Positions 36,352 through 48,024 of a stretch of DNA of 64,000 nucleotides are shown piece by piece; the first letter of the stretch is position 1, and each line of letters opens with the position of its first letter. The stretch lies in NCBI RefSeq assembly GCF_900113865.1, contig NZ_FOQY01000001.1, positions 256,877 through 320,876 of the forward strand. Direction: 5' to 3'. A program made the translations under genes and the position numbers. Source of the DNA: Streptosporangium canum. Its GTDB lineage: Bacteria; Actinomycetota; Actinomycetes; Streptosporangiales; Streptosporangiaceae. The notes under the pieces are model-generated. The model had not been told where the DNA came from and made no database searches. It saw nothing but the letters and a program-made list of their open reading frames with translations.

Positions 36352-37532
36352 TACGCACCTACCGCGGCGAGCTCGGCGGCGCGCTTGGCCGCATCGTCCA
36401 TGGTGTCCACCAGCTCGACGCCGGAAAGCCTGGCGTCGGCGAGAATCTGACGCCCGAGTTCGGCGTTGTTGCCGTCCAGCCGGACGACCAGCGGGCGGCT
36501 GACGGCCTCGCCGCGGCTCTCCAGGAGCTGGAAGGCGGAGACGATGCCGTTGGCGACCGCGTCGCAGGCGGTGATGCCGCCGAAGACGTTCACGAAGATC
36601 GACTTCACGGACGGGTCGGAGATGATGATCTCCAGGCCGGCCGCCATGACCTCGGCCGAGGCGCCGCCGCCGATGTCGAGGAAGTTGGCGGGCTTGGGCT
36701 GGCCGGGGAAGGCCTCACCGGCGTAGGCGACGACGTCGAGGGTCGACATGACCAGGCCCGCGCCGTTGCCGATGATGCCCACGCTGCCGTCGAGCTTGAC
36801 GTAGTTGAGGTCCTTCGCCTTGGCCGCGGCCTCAAGGGGGTCCTCCGCGGCCTTGTCCTCCAAGGCCGCGTGGTCGGACTGGCGGAAGGTCGCGTTGTCG
36901 TCGAGGGTGACCTTGCCGTCGAGGGCCTTCACCTGGCCGTCGGCCGACAGGATCATCGGGTTGACCTCGACCAGGGAGGCGTCCTCGTCGACGAAGGCCG
37001 CCCAGAGCTTCTCGATCAGCTCCGCGGCGCCGTCGAGCGCGGCCGCCGGCAGGCCACCGGCCTCGGCGATCTCGCGGGCCCTGGCGCGGTCCACCCCGTC
37101 CAGCGGGGAGACCGGGATCTTGGCGACCTTCTCCGGGGCGCTGTGCGCGACCTCTTCGATGTCCATGCCGCCCGCGGCGGAGCAGATGGCGAGGAAGGTG
37201 CGGTTCGCGCGGTCGAGCAGGAAGGAGAAGTAGTACTCCTCCGCGATCGCGCTGGCCTCCTCGATCAGGACCTTGTGGACCGTGTGGCCCTTGATGTCCA
37301 TACCGAGGATCTGGGTGGCCTTCTGCTCGGCGTCGGCGGCGTCGTCGGCGACCTTGACGCCACCGGCCTTACCGCGGCCACCGGTCTTGACCTGTGCCTT
37401 GACGACGACACGGCCGGTCAGCTGCTCGGCTGCCGCGCGTGCCTCCTCCACGGTGTGCGCGACAATGCCACGCGGCACCGGGATGCCGTACTCCGCGAAG
37501 AGCTCCTTCGCCTGATGTTCGAACAGGTCCAC
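36351..37532 (-). CDS. sucC: Succinyl-CoA synthetase beta subunit
   Basis: Beta subunit of 393 residues with an N-terminal ATP-grasp fold ([44 protein letters not shown]) and a C-terminal CoA-ligase domain ([50 protein letters not shown]). It binds nucleotide and succinate; with SucD it makes the substrate-level phosphorylation step. First gene of the operon with the usual order sucC-sucD. Confidence 0.97.
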   Translation of the reverse strand: MDLFEHQAKELFAEYGIPVPRGIVAHTVEEARAAAEQLTGRVVVKAQVKTGGRGKAGGVKVADDAADAEQKATQILGMDIKGHTVHKVLIEEASAIAEEYYFSFLLDRANRTFLAICSAAGGMDIEEVAHSAPEKVAKIPVSPLDGVDRARAREIAEAGGLPAAALDGAAELIEKLWAAFVDEDASLVEVNPMILSADGQVKALDGKVTLDDNATFRQSDHAALEDKAAEDPLEAAAKAKDLNYVKLDGSVGIIGNGAGLVMSTLDVVAYAGEAFPGQPKPANFLDIGGGASAEVMAAGLEIIISDPSVKSIFVNVFGGITACDAVANGIVSAFQLLESRGEAVSRPLVVRLDGNNAELGRQILADARLSGVELVDTMDDAAKRAAELAAVGA

Positions 37533-37663
37533 GAGGGTCCGTCCTTGCTTGTCCGGCTGGTGTACAGATGTCGGCGGACCGGCTCCATGATCTGAAGGGG
37601 AGCCTGGTGTTTTGCGCCAATGAAGCCTAGCCCCCTGAGAGGCGTGAGCAGGTCACCGGGTCC

Positions 37664-38071
37664 TTAAACGCGGGCGGGAACGGCACTCCGCACCCATTCG
37701 ACGATCTCCTGGGTGGTCGCGCCCGGTGTGAAGATCCGGGCCACGCCCATCCGCTGGAGCTCGGGCATGTCCGCTTCGGGGATGATCCCGCCGCCGAACA
37801 CCACGATGTCGCCCGCGTCGTCATCCTTCAGCAGTTCGAGGACCTTGGCGAACAGCGGCATGTGCGCGCCCGACAGGACGGAGAGCCCGATCGCCGCCGC
37901 GTCCTCCTGGATGGCGGTGCGCACGATCTGCTCGGGCGTCTGGTGCAGGCCGGTGTAGACGACCTCCATCCCCGCGTCCCGCAGGGCCCGCGCCACGATC
38001 TTCACACCGCGGTCGTGCCCGTCGAGCCCGGGTTTGGCGATGACCACACGGATCCTCGGCACGGCGTCCAT
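37664..38071 (-). CDS. Stand-alone B12-binding domain (mutase small-domain type)
   Basis: Protein of 135 residues corresponding to the C-terminal cobalamin-binding domain of methylmalonyl-CoA-type mutases. It has the base-off motif [10 protein letters not shown] (DxHxxG) and later [10 protein letters not shown] and [15 protein letters not shown] at 38071 has GGAGG five bases upstream. No mutase large subunit is visible nearby; the sucC gene is its upstream or downstream neighbour on the same strand. It could act with a mutase encoded elsewhere, or as a cobalamin-dependent sensor; neither is shown. Confidence 0.88.
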   Translation of the reverse strand: MDAVPRIRVVIAKPGLDGHDRGVKIVARALRDAGMEVVYTGLHQTPEQIVRTAIQEDAAAIGLSVLSGAHMPLFAKVLELLKDDDAGDIVVFGGGIIPEADMPELQRMGVARIFTPGATTQEIVEWVRSAVPARV

Positions 38072-38315
38072 CCAGACCTCCTCGTCCGCGCTCCACCCGC
38101 AACATGAGGGCTGTACGCAGCGTAACCGCCCGCGCGGACGGGGTCCCGTCCGTGCCGGCGTCCTCATCCGGCGTCCAGCGGGCCGGATCTCCGGCATCCG
38201 ATCCAGGAGGACACCCGTTCCACCCTTTTATTAGCATTTATAAGTATTAATTCCACATTTCGCTACGTCATGCCCTAGGGTTTTTGATCTTCTATCCTCA
38301 GGAGGAGAACCCCCC

Positions 38316-39065
38316 ATGAAGCGATGGATCATCTTGGCATCCGGCGCGCTGATCCTGCCCGCGACCGCTGTCCCCGCGGACGCCCGGACCGCACCCGCCG
38401 ATCCGGTGGCCACGCTGAAAACGCAGTTCGTCGCCCAGCGCGGCGTCAGGATCGTCGAGAGCGGCAAGACCGCGTCCGGCGGCAGCCCCCTCTCCGCGCA
38501 GAAGCGCGGCGGCGTCGTGCAGTTCGGCGTCTCGGGTGTGGCGGGATACGACATCCTGACCAAATCCGCTCTCGCCGGGGAGACCGCCAGACCGCTGCGC
38601 ACCCTCGCCGTCGGCGGGAGCGTCCACACGAGCGGCGGAGTGATCGGCGAGGGCCTTCCCGACGGCCGCAGGTGGATGAGGGCGCCCGGCGGAATCCGCG
38701 ACCTGTCGCCCTTCCTGACGCCGGTTCTCGTCCTGGAGCCGGCCACGCTGAAGACCCTGCTGTCGACCAGCACGGCCAAGAAGCCCGGTGCGACCCTGCA
38801 CGGGGGCAAGGTCACCTTCGGCGCGCTCTACCGCGCCTCGCCGTCGTACCGGGCACGCCTCCACAAGAGGCCCAGCGCCAAGGTCGCGGCCATGACCGTG
38901 ACCTGGCGGCTGTGGCTGGGGCGCGACGGGCTCCCCAGCAGGCTGGTCACCTCATGGGCGGAGCCGCCGCTCGCCATGAAGGTCACCCGCGTCAGCGACG
39001 TGCGGTTCGCCTCGTGGGGGACCCCGGTGAACCTCACCGCGCCGGTGGAGGAGGCGGCCGGCTGA
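38316..39065 (+). CDS. Secreted LppX/LprG-like protein, paralogue A
   Basis: Exported protein of 249 residues, signal peptide MKRWIILASGALILPATA... without a lipobox Cys. It shares with three neighbours the pattern DPVATLKTQF..QRGVRI, a mid-section EPATLKTLLS, the phrase WRLWLGRDGLPSRLVT, and the end ASWGTPVNLTAP. The last elements match the C-terminal strands of the LppX/LprAFG lipoprotein fold known from mycobacteria. AGGAGG lies before the ATG. The upstream 40 bases are strikingly AT-rich. Function unknown; it may bind a hydrophobic ligand. Confidence 0.78.
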   Translation: MKRWIILASGALILPATAVPADARTAPADPVATLKTQFVAQRGVRIVESGKTASGGSPLSAQKRGGVVQFGVSGVAGYDILTKSALAGETARPLRTLAVGGSVHTSGGVIGEGLPDGRRWMRAPGGIRDLSPFLTPVLVLEPATLKTLLSTSTAKKPGATLHGGKVTFGALYRASPSYRARLHKRPSAKVAAMTVTWRLWLGRDGLPSRLVTSWAEPPLAMKVTRVSDVRFASWGTPVNLTAPVEEAAG

Positions 39066-39125
39066 CGGCCGCCTCCCGCGCCGGACACCGGTGGGCCCGG
39101 CCGGGTCGGATCCGTCCCGGCTCGA

Positions 39126-41579
39126 TCAGCCGGTCGCGCCGCCGGCCGGTACGGCCGACGCGGCGGCGAACTTCAGCCGCACCACGGTGTTGTCCAGGAC
39201 GGACGGCGTGCCGCCGTTCTTGTCGTTGTTGGTCGAGGTGAGCCAGAGTCCCCCGTCGGGGGTCTTGACGACGGTGCGCAGGCGGCCCCACCGGCTGTTG
39301 AAGAATGCCCGGGGCGTGTCGGTGGTGCTACCGGTGATCTTCATGACCCAGAGCCGCTGGCCGCGGACGGCCGCCATGTAGATCCAGCCGTTGACGATCT
39401 CCAGACCGCTCGGCGACGCGGCGGCCACGTCCCACTGCTGGACCGGGTTGACGTAGGCCGAGTTGCCGCACCTGCCCTCGCAGTTGGGCCAGCCGTAGTT
39501 CTTGCCGGGTTGGATCAGGTTGAGCTCGTCCAGGGTGGCGTCGCCGAACTCCGACTCCCACAATCGGCCCTGGGAGTCCCAGGCCAGGCCCTGCGGGTTG
39601 CGGTGGCCGAGGCTGTACACCCTCGGCGCGGCCGGGAACGGGTTGCCGGGCGCGCCGGCGCCGGTCGGCGTCACGCGCAGGATCTTGCCGTTGAGCGAGT
39701 TGAGGTTCTGCGCCCGGTTGCCGTCCTGGGCGTCGCCGGTGGTGACGTAGAGGAAGCCGTCCGGGCCGAACTTGATCCGGCCGCCGTTGTGGAACTTGTT
39801 CTTGGCGATGCCGGTGACGAGCGGCTCACGGGCGCCGATCCGCCCGTTCTCGTACGTGAACCGCACGACACGGTTGTCGGACGCGGCCGTGTGGAAGGCG
39901 TAGACGTAGTGGTCGGTGGCGAAGGACGGCGAGATCGCCAGGCCCAGGAGCCCGCCCTCGCCGCTGGTCGTCACCGCCTCGGTGATCTTTCCGGCCACGG
40001 TCTTCTGCCCGCTCTGGGTGACGCGGACGATCTCGAACCGGTCCCGCTCGGCGACCAGCGCGCTGCCGTCGGGCAGGAAGGCGACGCCCCACGGCAGGTC
40101 GAGTTCGGCGACGTCCCTGTCGTAGACGGGATCGCCGCCGCCCGCCGTACCACTCGTCTTCACCGCCAGCGGCGCGCTGCGCGGCGAGAGGTTGCCGTTG
40201 GCGTCGAACGCCTCGACGGTGAACGCGTAGGTCGTGTTGGGCGCCAGCCCGTCCGCGGTCGCGGTCAGGTCGGGCACGGTGGCGAACTTCGTGCCGTCAC
40301 GGTAGACGTTGTAGCCGGTGACCCCGATGTCGTCGGCCGAGGCGTTCCAGGCCAGCGTGACCGTGGCGGCCGCGACGCCGGTCGCGCGCAGGCCGGCCGG
40401 CGTGCTCGGGGGCCGGGTGTCGTCGCTCGGCGGCGTGGTGACGTCGACGTTGTTTCCCCCCTGAGAGGCGTTGCCCGCCGCGTCGTAGGCGAGCACGCTC
40501 AGCACGTACCTGGTGTTGGGCGTCAGGCCGGACAGTGTGGTGGCGGTGACGTTGCCGCCCACGGTCATGAGCACGTTGCCGCCGTTGTAGATCTTGTACT
40601 GCGACACGCCCACGTTGTCGGTGGACGCGTCCCAGGCCAGATCGGCCGAGGTCGGCTTGACCTCGCCGACGAGGCGCAGGTTCGCCGGGGCGGTCGGCGG
40701 CTCGGCATCGGCCGGCGCCGCCGCGCTCAGCCGGTCGAGGTTGGGGCCGCCGCCCGCGGTGGTGGCGGTGGCCCGGACCTTGTTGGCTCCGGCGACGAGG
40801 CCCGCGGTGACGGATCTCTCCACCCAGGTGGTCCACGCGCCCGTGCCGGGGAAGGACAGCCCGGCCGAGACCCTCACGCCGTTGACGGAGACGTCCATCG
40901 GCCTGTCGGCCGTGCTGCCGTTGGCGAAGCGGAACGCCAGGCCGTAGTTGCCGGCGGTCGCCGCGTTGACGGTGAACTCGACGGAGGAACCGGCGACGTT
41001 GGCGTAGTCGACGAAGCCGGTGCCGGTGAACCCGGCGTGCTTGTCGTCCACAATGCCCTGGGAGATCGTGGCGTTCTCCGCCTGGTAGTCGTCGCCGGCC
41101 ACCGTCACCTCGACGTCGGCGAAGTCCAGGTTGGGCGTGCCGCCCGCGGTGGTGGAGGTGATCCGGACGGTGTTGGCCCCGGCCTTCACCGGCGCGGTCA
41201 GGGTGGAGGTCGCCCAGGCGTCCCAGCCGCCGGTGCCGTTGAACGCGCGGCCGGCCGAGACGACGACGCCGTTGACGGCGACGTCGGCGGGGCGGTTGAC
41301 GGTGGTGCCGTTGGCGTACCGGATGGCGATGGCCGCGGATCCGGCGCCGGCGGCGTCGACGGCGAACTCGACGTAGGAACCGGCGACGTTGTCGGTGTTG
41401 ACGAATCCGGTGCCGGAGAAGCCGGCGTGGTTGGCCTCCACCGCACCCTGGAAGACGGTGGCGCCTTCGGCTTCGTACCTGGTCGGCGCGGCGGTCGCGG
41501 GGAGCGCGGCCAGCAGGCCGAGCACCAGCCCGGCCACGAGCGCGCCGGCCAGCGAGCGCGCCCGGATAGGAGATCTCAT
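39126..41579 (-). CDS. Secreted multidomain PQQ-dependent sugar dehydrogenase
   Basis: Exported protein of 817 residues. Order: signal peptide (about 1-30), two carbohydrate-binding modules of the CBM6/35 type (about 35-155 and 160-285, each with GFSGTGFVN or GFTGTGFVD and GGTPNLD or GGGPNLD phrases), two fibronectin type III domains (about 295-470), and a C-terminal glucose/sorbosone dehydrogenase propeller (about 480-805; LPWGVAFLPDGSALVAERD, SLGHRNPQGLAWD, GKNYGWPNCEG). It probably oxidises sugar on an extracellular glycan. ATG at 41579 with AGGAGG four bases upstream. Convergent with paralogue A. Confidence 0.88.
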   Translation of the reverse strand: MRSPIRARSLAGALVAGLVLGLLAALPATAAPTRYEAEGATVFQGAVEANHAGFSGTGFVNTDNVAGSYVEFAVDAAGAGSAAIAIRYANGTTVNRPADVAVNGVVVSAGRAFNGTGGWDAWATSTLTAPVKAGANTVRITSTTAGGTPNLDFADVEVTVAGDDYQAENATISQGIVDDKHAGFTGTGFVDYANVAGSSVEFTVNAATAGNYGLAFRFANGSTADRPMDVSVNGVRVSAGLSFPGTGAWTTWVERSVTAGLVAGANKVRATATTAGGGPNLDRLSAAAPADAEPPTAPANLRLVGEVKPTSADLAWDASTDNVGVSQYKIYNGGNVLMTVGGNVTATTLSGLTPNTRYVLSVLAYDAAGNASQGGNNVDVTTPPSDDTRPPSTPAGLRATGVAAATVTLAWNASADDIGVTGYNVYRDGTKFATVPDLTATADGLAPNTTYAFTVEAFDANGNLSPRSAPLAVKTSGTAGGGDPVYDRDVAELDLPWGVAFLPDGSALVAERDRFEIVRVTQSGQKTVAGKITEAVTTSGEGGLLGLAISPSFATDHYVYAFHTAASDNRVVRFTYENGRIGAREPLVTGIAKNKFHNGGRIKFGPDGFLYVTTGDAQDGNRAQNLNSLNGKILRVTPTGAGAPGNPFPAAPRVYSLGHRNPQGLAWDSQGRLWESEFGDATLDELNLIQPGKNYGWPNCEGRCGNSAYVNPVQQWDVAAASPSGLEIVNGWIYMAAVRGQRLWVMKITGSTTDTPRAFFNSRWGRLRTVVKTPDGGLWLTSTNNDKNGGTPSVLDNTVVRLKFAAASAVPAGGATG

Positions 41580-41848
41580 CGATCCTCCTGCTGTTGTCTT
41601 GGGGGGAAGAAGAGCGAGGAGAGCTAGTTAGGAAGGCTTCCTAACTATAGGAGGGATGGGACCATTTCCACCGCCCCCTGTCAATAGAGCCGACAGGGCC
41701 CGTGACGCCGGCGCAGGCGGCGGCCGGCGCGGTGCCGTACGGCTCACGCACGCGCAATCCACGGACGGGACTTGTTGGCCCACGCCATAGCCGGGGCCCC
41801 GGCGGTTGGCTAGCTTGGCGGATCTTGACCCCGGGGAGGGAGATCCCG

Positions 41849-42706
41849 ATGAGACGGTGGATTGCCGCGGTGGCGGCCGTGCTGGCCGGTTCGGTGCTGT
41901 CGACGGGGGTGGCGCAGGCGCAGGCTCCACCGTCCCCCGTGCAGAGACTGAAGCAGCAGTTCGGCGAGCACGTGGGACTGCGGATCTCCGACCTCGGCCG
42001 GGTCTACCGGGACGGCAAGCCGGCCGTCACCATCTGGCGCAAGGGCCGGGTGGAGTTCGACGCGGCCGGGGTGTACGGCACCGACACCGTGGGGCGGACG
42101 GAGCTGGGCAAGGGGGTCGTCAGGGAGCTGGAGAACCAGCTGGGACAGCGGCTCGGCTCGACCCGGGTGATCTGCTTCCCGGACGAGGCGTACCTGTCCG
42201 GCCCCGGCTACGAGACGTGGCTGCCGGAGGGCAAGACCTGGCTCGGCCTGATCGGCCCGGCGAACATCAAGCAGACGGCCGCGCTGCCCCAGATCGTGAA
42301 CGTCTTCGAGCCCGCCACCCTGGGCACCCTGCTGTCACACGCCACGTCGAGGAAGAAGGGCTCGTACGGGACGATCCTCCAGGGCGCCGTCACGCTGCGC
42401 ACCCTCTACAAGGTCTCCCCCAGCTTCCGCGACCGGCTCGCCGGCCCGCCCAGCGCGCGCAGCGGCCGGATCCCGATCGGCTTCCGGCTCTGGCTCGACC
42501 GGGCCCACCTGGCCCGCCGCCTGACCACCACCTGGAAGCAGCCCCTCCCCGGACGGCCCCGGAGCCACACCACCACGGTCGCCGACACCCGCTACACCGG
42601 CTGGGGTTCGCCCGTCACGCTCACCCCGCCGCCTCCGGAGGACACCGCCGACGCCGGCCGCGTCGGCCCCGACTTCCCCGAGCCCGCGGTGCTGCCCATC
42701 GGATAG
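41849..42706 (+). CDS. Secreted LppX/LprG-like protein, paralogue B
   Basis: Exported protein of 285 residues, signal peptide MRRWIAAVAAVLAGSVLSTG... It has the family phrases VQRLKQQF, YLSGPGYETWLPEGKTW, NVFEPATLGTLLSHAT, TLRTLYKVSPSFRDRLAG, FRLWLDRAHLARRLTTTW and TRYTGWGSPVTLTPP. It is the most divergent copy, with a longer insert near residues 85-115. ATG at 41849 follows GGGGAGGGAG. Divergent from the sugar dehydrogenase gene. Function unknown. Confidence 0.78.
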   Translation: MRRWIAAVAAVLAGSVLSTGVAQAQAPPSPVQRLKQQFGEHVGLRISDLGRVYRDGKPAVTIWRKGRVEFDAAGVYGTDTVGRTELGKGVVRELENQLGQRLGSTRVICFPDEAYLSGPGYETWLPEGKTWLGLIGPANIKQTAALPQIVNVFEPATLGTLLSHATSRKKGSYGTILQGAVTLRTLYKVSPSFRDRLAGPPSARSGRIPIGFRLWLDRAHLARRLTTTWKQPLPGRPRSHTTTVADTRYTGWGSPVTLTPPPPEDTADAGRVGPDFPEPAVLPIG

Positions 42707-42872
42707 GGCGGAGCGATTTTCTCCACCGTTAACGGAGCCGGGTTCTGCACGAAATATCCACAAGTCATTCAAGGCAAAACTCCGCATATGAGATTTCATC
42801 GTGATCTTGATGCGCAATAATTCCGACATCTCTCCCACACGGGGTGGAGGGATTATTCAGGAGGATTTTTCC

Positions 42873-43739
42873 TTGAAGCGATACATCGCCGGCCTGGCGT
42901 GCGCCGCGACGGCCGTACTGGGCGCCCCCGCGCTCGCCTCGACCGCGCATGCCCAGGCCGCCGATCCGATCACCGCGCTGAAGAGCCAGTTCAGCAGCGG
43001 ACGCGGCGTGAACTTCGTCGACACCACGAAGGTTCAGGGCACGCAGGGGAACATGGTCCTCGTCAAGCGCACCGGCGCGCTCCAGTTCGGCCCCTCCGGA
43101 ATCAGCGCCTCCGACCAGACCGCCCAGCTGCGGTTCAAGGAGAGCGATTTCGAGGGCCTCCTCATGGAGGACGGGGAGGACGAGGGGTTCTCCAAGGTAG
43201 TCAGAGGGCTGGCCAAGCCCGAGCGGGTCGTCCGCATCAAGAACACGACCTACGTCTCCGGTGGCGTCATGGGCGAGTTCATGCCCGCGGACAAGACCTG
43301 GGTCCGGTTCCCTGACGGCCTGCTCGGCCTCACCGGCACGATGAGCCAGTTCGTCAACGCGGCCGAGCCCGCGACGCTCAAGGCCCTGCTGGCGCACGCC
43401 ACCAAGAGCGCCGGGACCTACAGCGGAAAGATCACCTTCGGTGAGCTGAACAAGGTCTCGCCGTGGTTCCGGGCCTCCATGGGCGCCCCGACCGCGAAGA
43501 CCGCCAAGACCGTGGTGAGCTGGAAGCTGTTCCTCGGCTCCGACCGGCTCGCCAAGCGCCTGGTGACGACCTATTCCGGGGCCGGCTCCGACGAGAGCGC
43601 GGTCACGGTCGACACCCGCTACACCGGCTGGGGCTCCAAGGTCACGGTCAAGGCCCCGCCCGCCGACCAGGTCGCCGACCTGAAGGAGCTGGAGGAGGGC
43701 GCGGAGACCGCCACCTCCATCCCCCTGCTCGGCAACTGA
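42873..43739 (+). CDS. Secreted LppX/LprG-like protein, paralogue C
   Basis: Exported protein of 288 residues. I use the TTG at 42873 because AGGAGG sits eight bases upstream and the product starts MKRYIAGLACAATAVLG..., a normal signal peptide; the longer frame from an upstream ATG has a polar leader. Family phrases: DPITALKSQF, YVSGGVMGEFMPADKTWVRF, AEPATLKALLAHATKSA, WKLFLGSDRLAKRLVTTY and TRYTGWGSKVTVKAPPADQV. It has a long acidic C-terminal tail. A clear terminator follows. Confidence 0.8.
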   Translation: MKRYIAGLACAATAVLGAPALASTAHAQAADPITALKSQFSSGRGVNFVDTTKVQGTQGNMVLVKRTGALQFGPSGISASDQTAQLRFKESDFEGLLMEDGEDEGFSKVVRGLAKPERVVRIKNTTYVSGGVMGEFMPADKTWVRFPDGLLGLTGTMSQFVNAAEPATLKALLAHATKSAGTYSGKITFGELNKVSPWFRASMGAPTAKTAKTVVSWKLFLGSDRLAKRLVTTYSGAGSDESAVTVDTRYTGWGSKVTVKAPPADQVADLKELEEGAETATSIPLLGN

Positions 43740-43763
43740 TCACCCTGCGCTGACCGCACCACC

Positions 43764-43792
43764 GCGCCCGGCAGGCACCGCCTGCCGGGCGC
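43764..43792 (+). terminator. Intrinsic terminator after paralogue C
   Basis: A perfect 13-base stem (GCGCCCGGCAGGC and complement) with a 3-base loop begins 25 bases after the stop and is followed by ACCTTATT. Paralogues C and D are thus probably separate transcripts. Confidence 0.8.
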
Positions 43793-43894
43793 ACCTTATT
43801 GATCAGCTTTTGGCCCGAAATGATGTTAATTGAGCAAGAATCTCGGGTGATCCCTCAGCGACGACGCGAGGACCCATACAGGAGGACCCCCTAG

Positions 43895-44809
43895 ATGAGG
43901 CGAATGATCGCCACTCTGACCGGCGCCGCCGCGGCGGCGCTGATCGCCCCCGCACTCGTGGCCGCCGCCGCTCCCGCGAACGCCCAGCCCGCGCGGGCGA
44001 GCGCCCAGCCCGCGCAGACCGACCCGGTGTCCGCGCTGAAGAGCCAGTTCAAGCTCCACCGCGGCGTCAGGCTCGCCGAGAACGCGAAGATCATCGGCGA
44101 GGGCAAGAAACAGCGAGCGATCTTCAACCGGCGCGGCGGCGTGCTGGAGTTCGGCACGTCGGGCGTGGTGGCCTCGGACGTCACCGACGAGTTCACCCTG
44201 CCCGGGGCCGACAAGGAGCTCAAGGGCCTGTTCGGCCCCTCCCGCACGATCACGGTGAAGGGCACCACCTACACCTCCGGCGGGTTCTACGCCGACTCCA
44301 TGCCCGAGGGCAAGAAGTGGCTGCGCGCCAAGGGCGGCACGGTGGCCCCGGGCAACCCCGCGCAGCAGATCCTCAACCCCCTCGAACCCGCCACCCTGAA
44401 GGCGGCGCTGGCCCACACGGCGACCAGGCGTCCCGGCGGCACCTGGGACGGCGCCCGGACCGTCGTCCACTCGGGCACGATCACCCTGGGCGAGCTCTAC
44501 AAGGTCTCCCCCACGGTCCGCGCGCTGCTGAGCGGCAAGCCCTCGGCCGCGTCCGCCACGCTTCCGGTGAGCTGGAAGCTCTACCTCGGCCCCGACCAGC
44601 TCGTACGGCGGGCCGTCTCGTCCTGGACGCAGTCCCTGCGGGGTCTGACCAGCCTGGACATGACCTACCTCAACGACAGCCGCTACTCCGGCTGGGGCGT
44701 GAAGTCGGCCATCAAGGCTCCGCCCGCCTCCCAGGTCGCGGACTTCGACGACCTCGTCCTCGGCGAGGAGCAGACCGAGGACCCGTTCGTCCGCGTCTTC
44801 AAGGACTGA
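43895..44809 (+). CDS. Secreted LppX/LprG-like protein, paralogue D
   Basis: Exported protein of 304 residues with an Ala-rich signal peptide (MRRMIATLTGAAAAALIAPA...). Family phrases: DPVSALKSQFKLHRGVRL, YTSGGFYADSMPEGKKWLR, NPLEPATLKAALAHTATR, LGELYKVSPTVRALLSGKPSA, WKLYLGPDQLVRRAVSSW and SRYSGWGVKSAIKAPPASQV. C and D are the closest pair by eye. AGGAGG precedes the ATG. An AT-rich promoter region lies upstream. Acidic C-terminal tail. Function unknown. Confidence 0.8.
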   Translation: MRRMIATLTGAAAAALIAPALVAAAAPANAQPARASAQPAQTDPVSALKSQFKLHRGVRLAENAKIIGEGKKQRAIFNRRGGVLEFGTSGVVASDVTDEFTLPGADKELKGLFGPSRTITVKGTTYTSGGFYADSMPEGKKWLRAKGGTVAPGNPAQQILNPLEPATLKAALAHTATRRPGGTWDGARTVVHSGTITLGELYKVSPTVRALLSGKPSAASATLPVSWKLYLGPDQLVRRAVSSWTQSLRGLTSLDMTYLNDSRYSGWGVKSAIKAPPASQVADFDDLVLGEEQTEDPFVRVFKD

Positions 44810-44840
44810 TCCCGCTCTCCGGACAGGCCGATCCCGGACA

Positions 44841-44868
44841 GGCCCGGTGAGCCGGAGCTCACCGGGCC
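44841..44868. terminator. Shared hairpin between convergent genes
   Basis: GGCCCGGTGAG and its complement form an 11-base stem with a 6-base loop, between the stops of paralogue D (44809) and pcrA (44881). Confidence 0.65.
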
Positions 44869-44880
44869 GCCCGGCGTCCG

Positions 44881-47139
<2,259 letters not shown>

Positions 47140-47255
47140 GCTCCCTAGGTTATGGCGGTCCGCCGACAACCGGGTCCAGCCGAGGAAAGGAATGCCGACA
47201 GACTTGTCAGTGGTTGTGAGAATTGATCGATACGCGGAGAACAGAGGGGCCTCTC

Positions 47256-47975
47256 ATGCTGTCTGAGAACGAGATCAACCGGGTGCTCGTGGTGACCGCG
47301 CACCCGGATGACGTCGACTTCGCCGCCGCGGGATCGATCGCGCGGTTCACCGACCGGGGCGTCGAGGTGACCTACTGCGTCGTCACCGACGGCGACGCGG
47401 GCGGCTTCGACCGGGAGCTGGACAACGGGGGCATGGCGGGGCTGCGCCGTACCGAGCAGACCAACGCGGCGAAGATCGTCGGCGTGACCGACCTGCGCTT
47501 CCTCGGCTACCACGACGGGACCGTGGTGCAGAGCCTGGACCTGCGGCGCGACATCACCCGGGTCATCCGCCAGGTCAGGCCCGACCTGGTGATCACCCAC
47601 ACCCCGGAGCGCAACTACGGGTTCATCGCCCCCAGCCACCCCGACCACCGCGCGGTCGGCGGCTCCGCGCTCGACGCGGTCTACCCCGACGCGCGCAACC
47701 CCTACACCTTCCCCTCGCTCCTGCTGGAGGAGGGCCTGGAGGCGTGGACGGTCCGGGAGGTCTGGCTCAACGGCGGCCAGACCCCCGACCATCACATCGA
47801 CATCACCGACACCTTCGAACGCAAGCTCTCCGCGCTGCGCGCCCATGTGAGCCAGACCAGCCACATGGAGGGGTTCGACGACTTCCTCCGGACCCGGTTC
47901 TCACAGGTCGCGGCCGAGGCGGGCCTCGGGGAGGGCCGGTACGCCGAGGCCTTCCAGCGGGTCCCCACGGCCTGA
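47256..47975 (+). CDS. PIG-L/LmbE family zinc deacetylase
   Basis: N-acetyl-glucosaminide-type deacetylase fold, 239 residues. The metal site is visible as AHPDDVDF near residue 15 and HPDHRAVG near residue 130. It contains the GDAGG loop. Relatives include MshB (mycothiol synthesis) and Mca (mycothiol conjugate amidase), but this is shorter than typical Mca and cannot be assigned. ATG at 47256 with GAGGGG six bases upstream. About 50 bases before the FetB-like gene on the same strand. Confidence 0.86.
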   Translation: MLSENEINRVLVVTAHPDDVDFAAAGSIARFTDRGVEVTYCVVTDGDAGGFDRELDNGGMAGLRRTEQTNAAKIVGVTDLRFLGYHDGTVVQSLDLRRDITRVIRQVRPDLVITHTPERNYGFIAPSHPDHRAVGGSALDAVYPDARNPYTFPSLLLEEGLEAWTVREVWLNGGQTPDHHIDITDTFERKLSALRAHVSQTSHMEGFDDFLRTRFSQVAAEAGLGEGRYAEAFQRVPTA

Positions 47976-48024
47976 GCCGGTCGGCGATGAGGATCGCCCG
48001 GCCGGCGGGAGAAGAGCCACTTCC

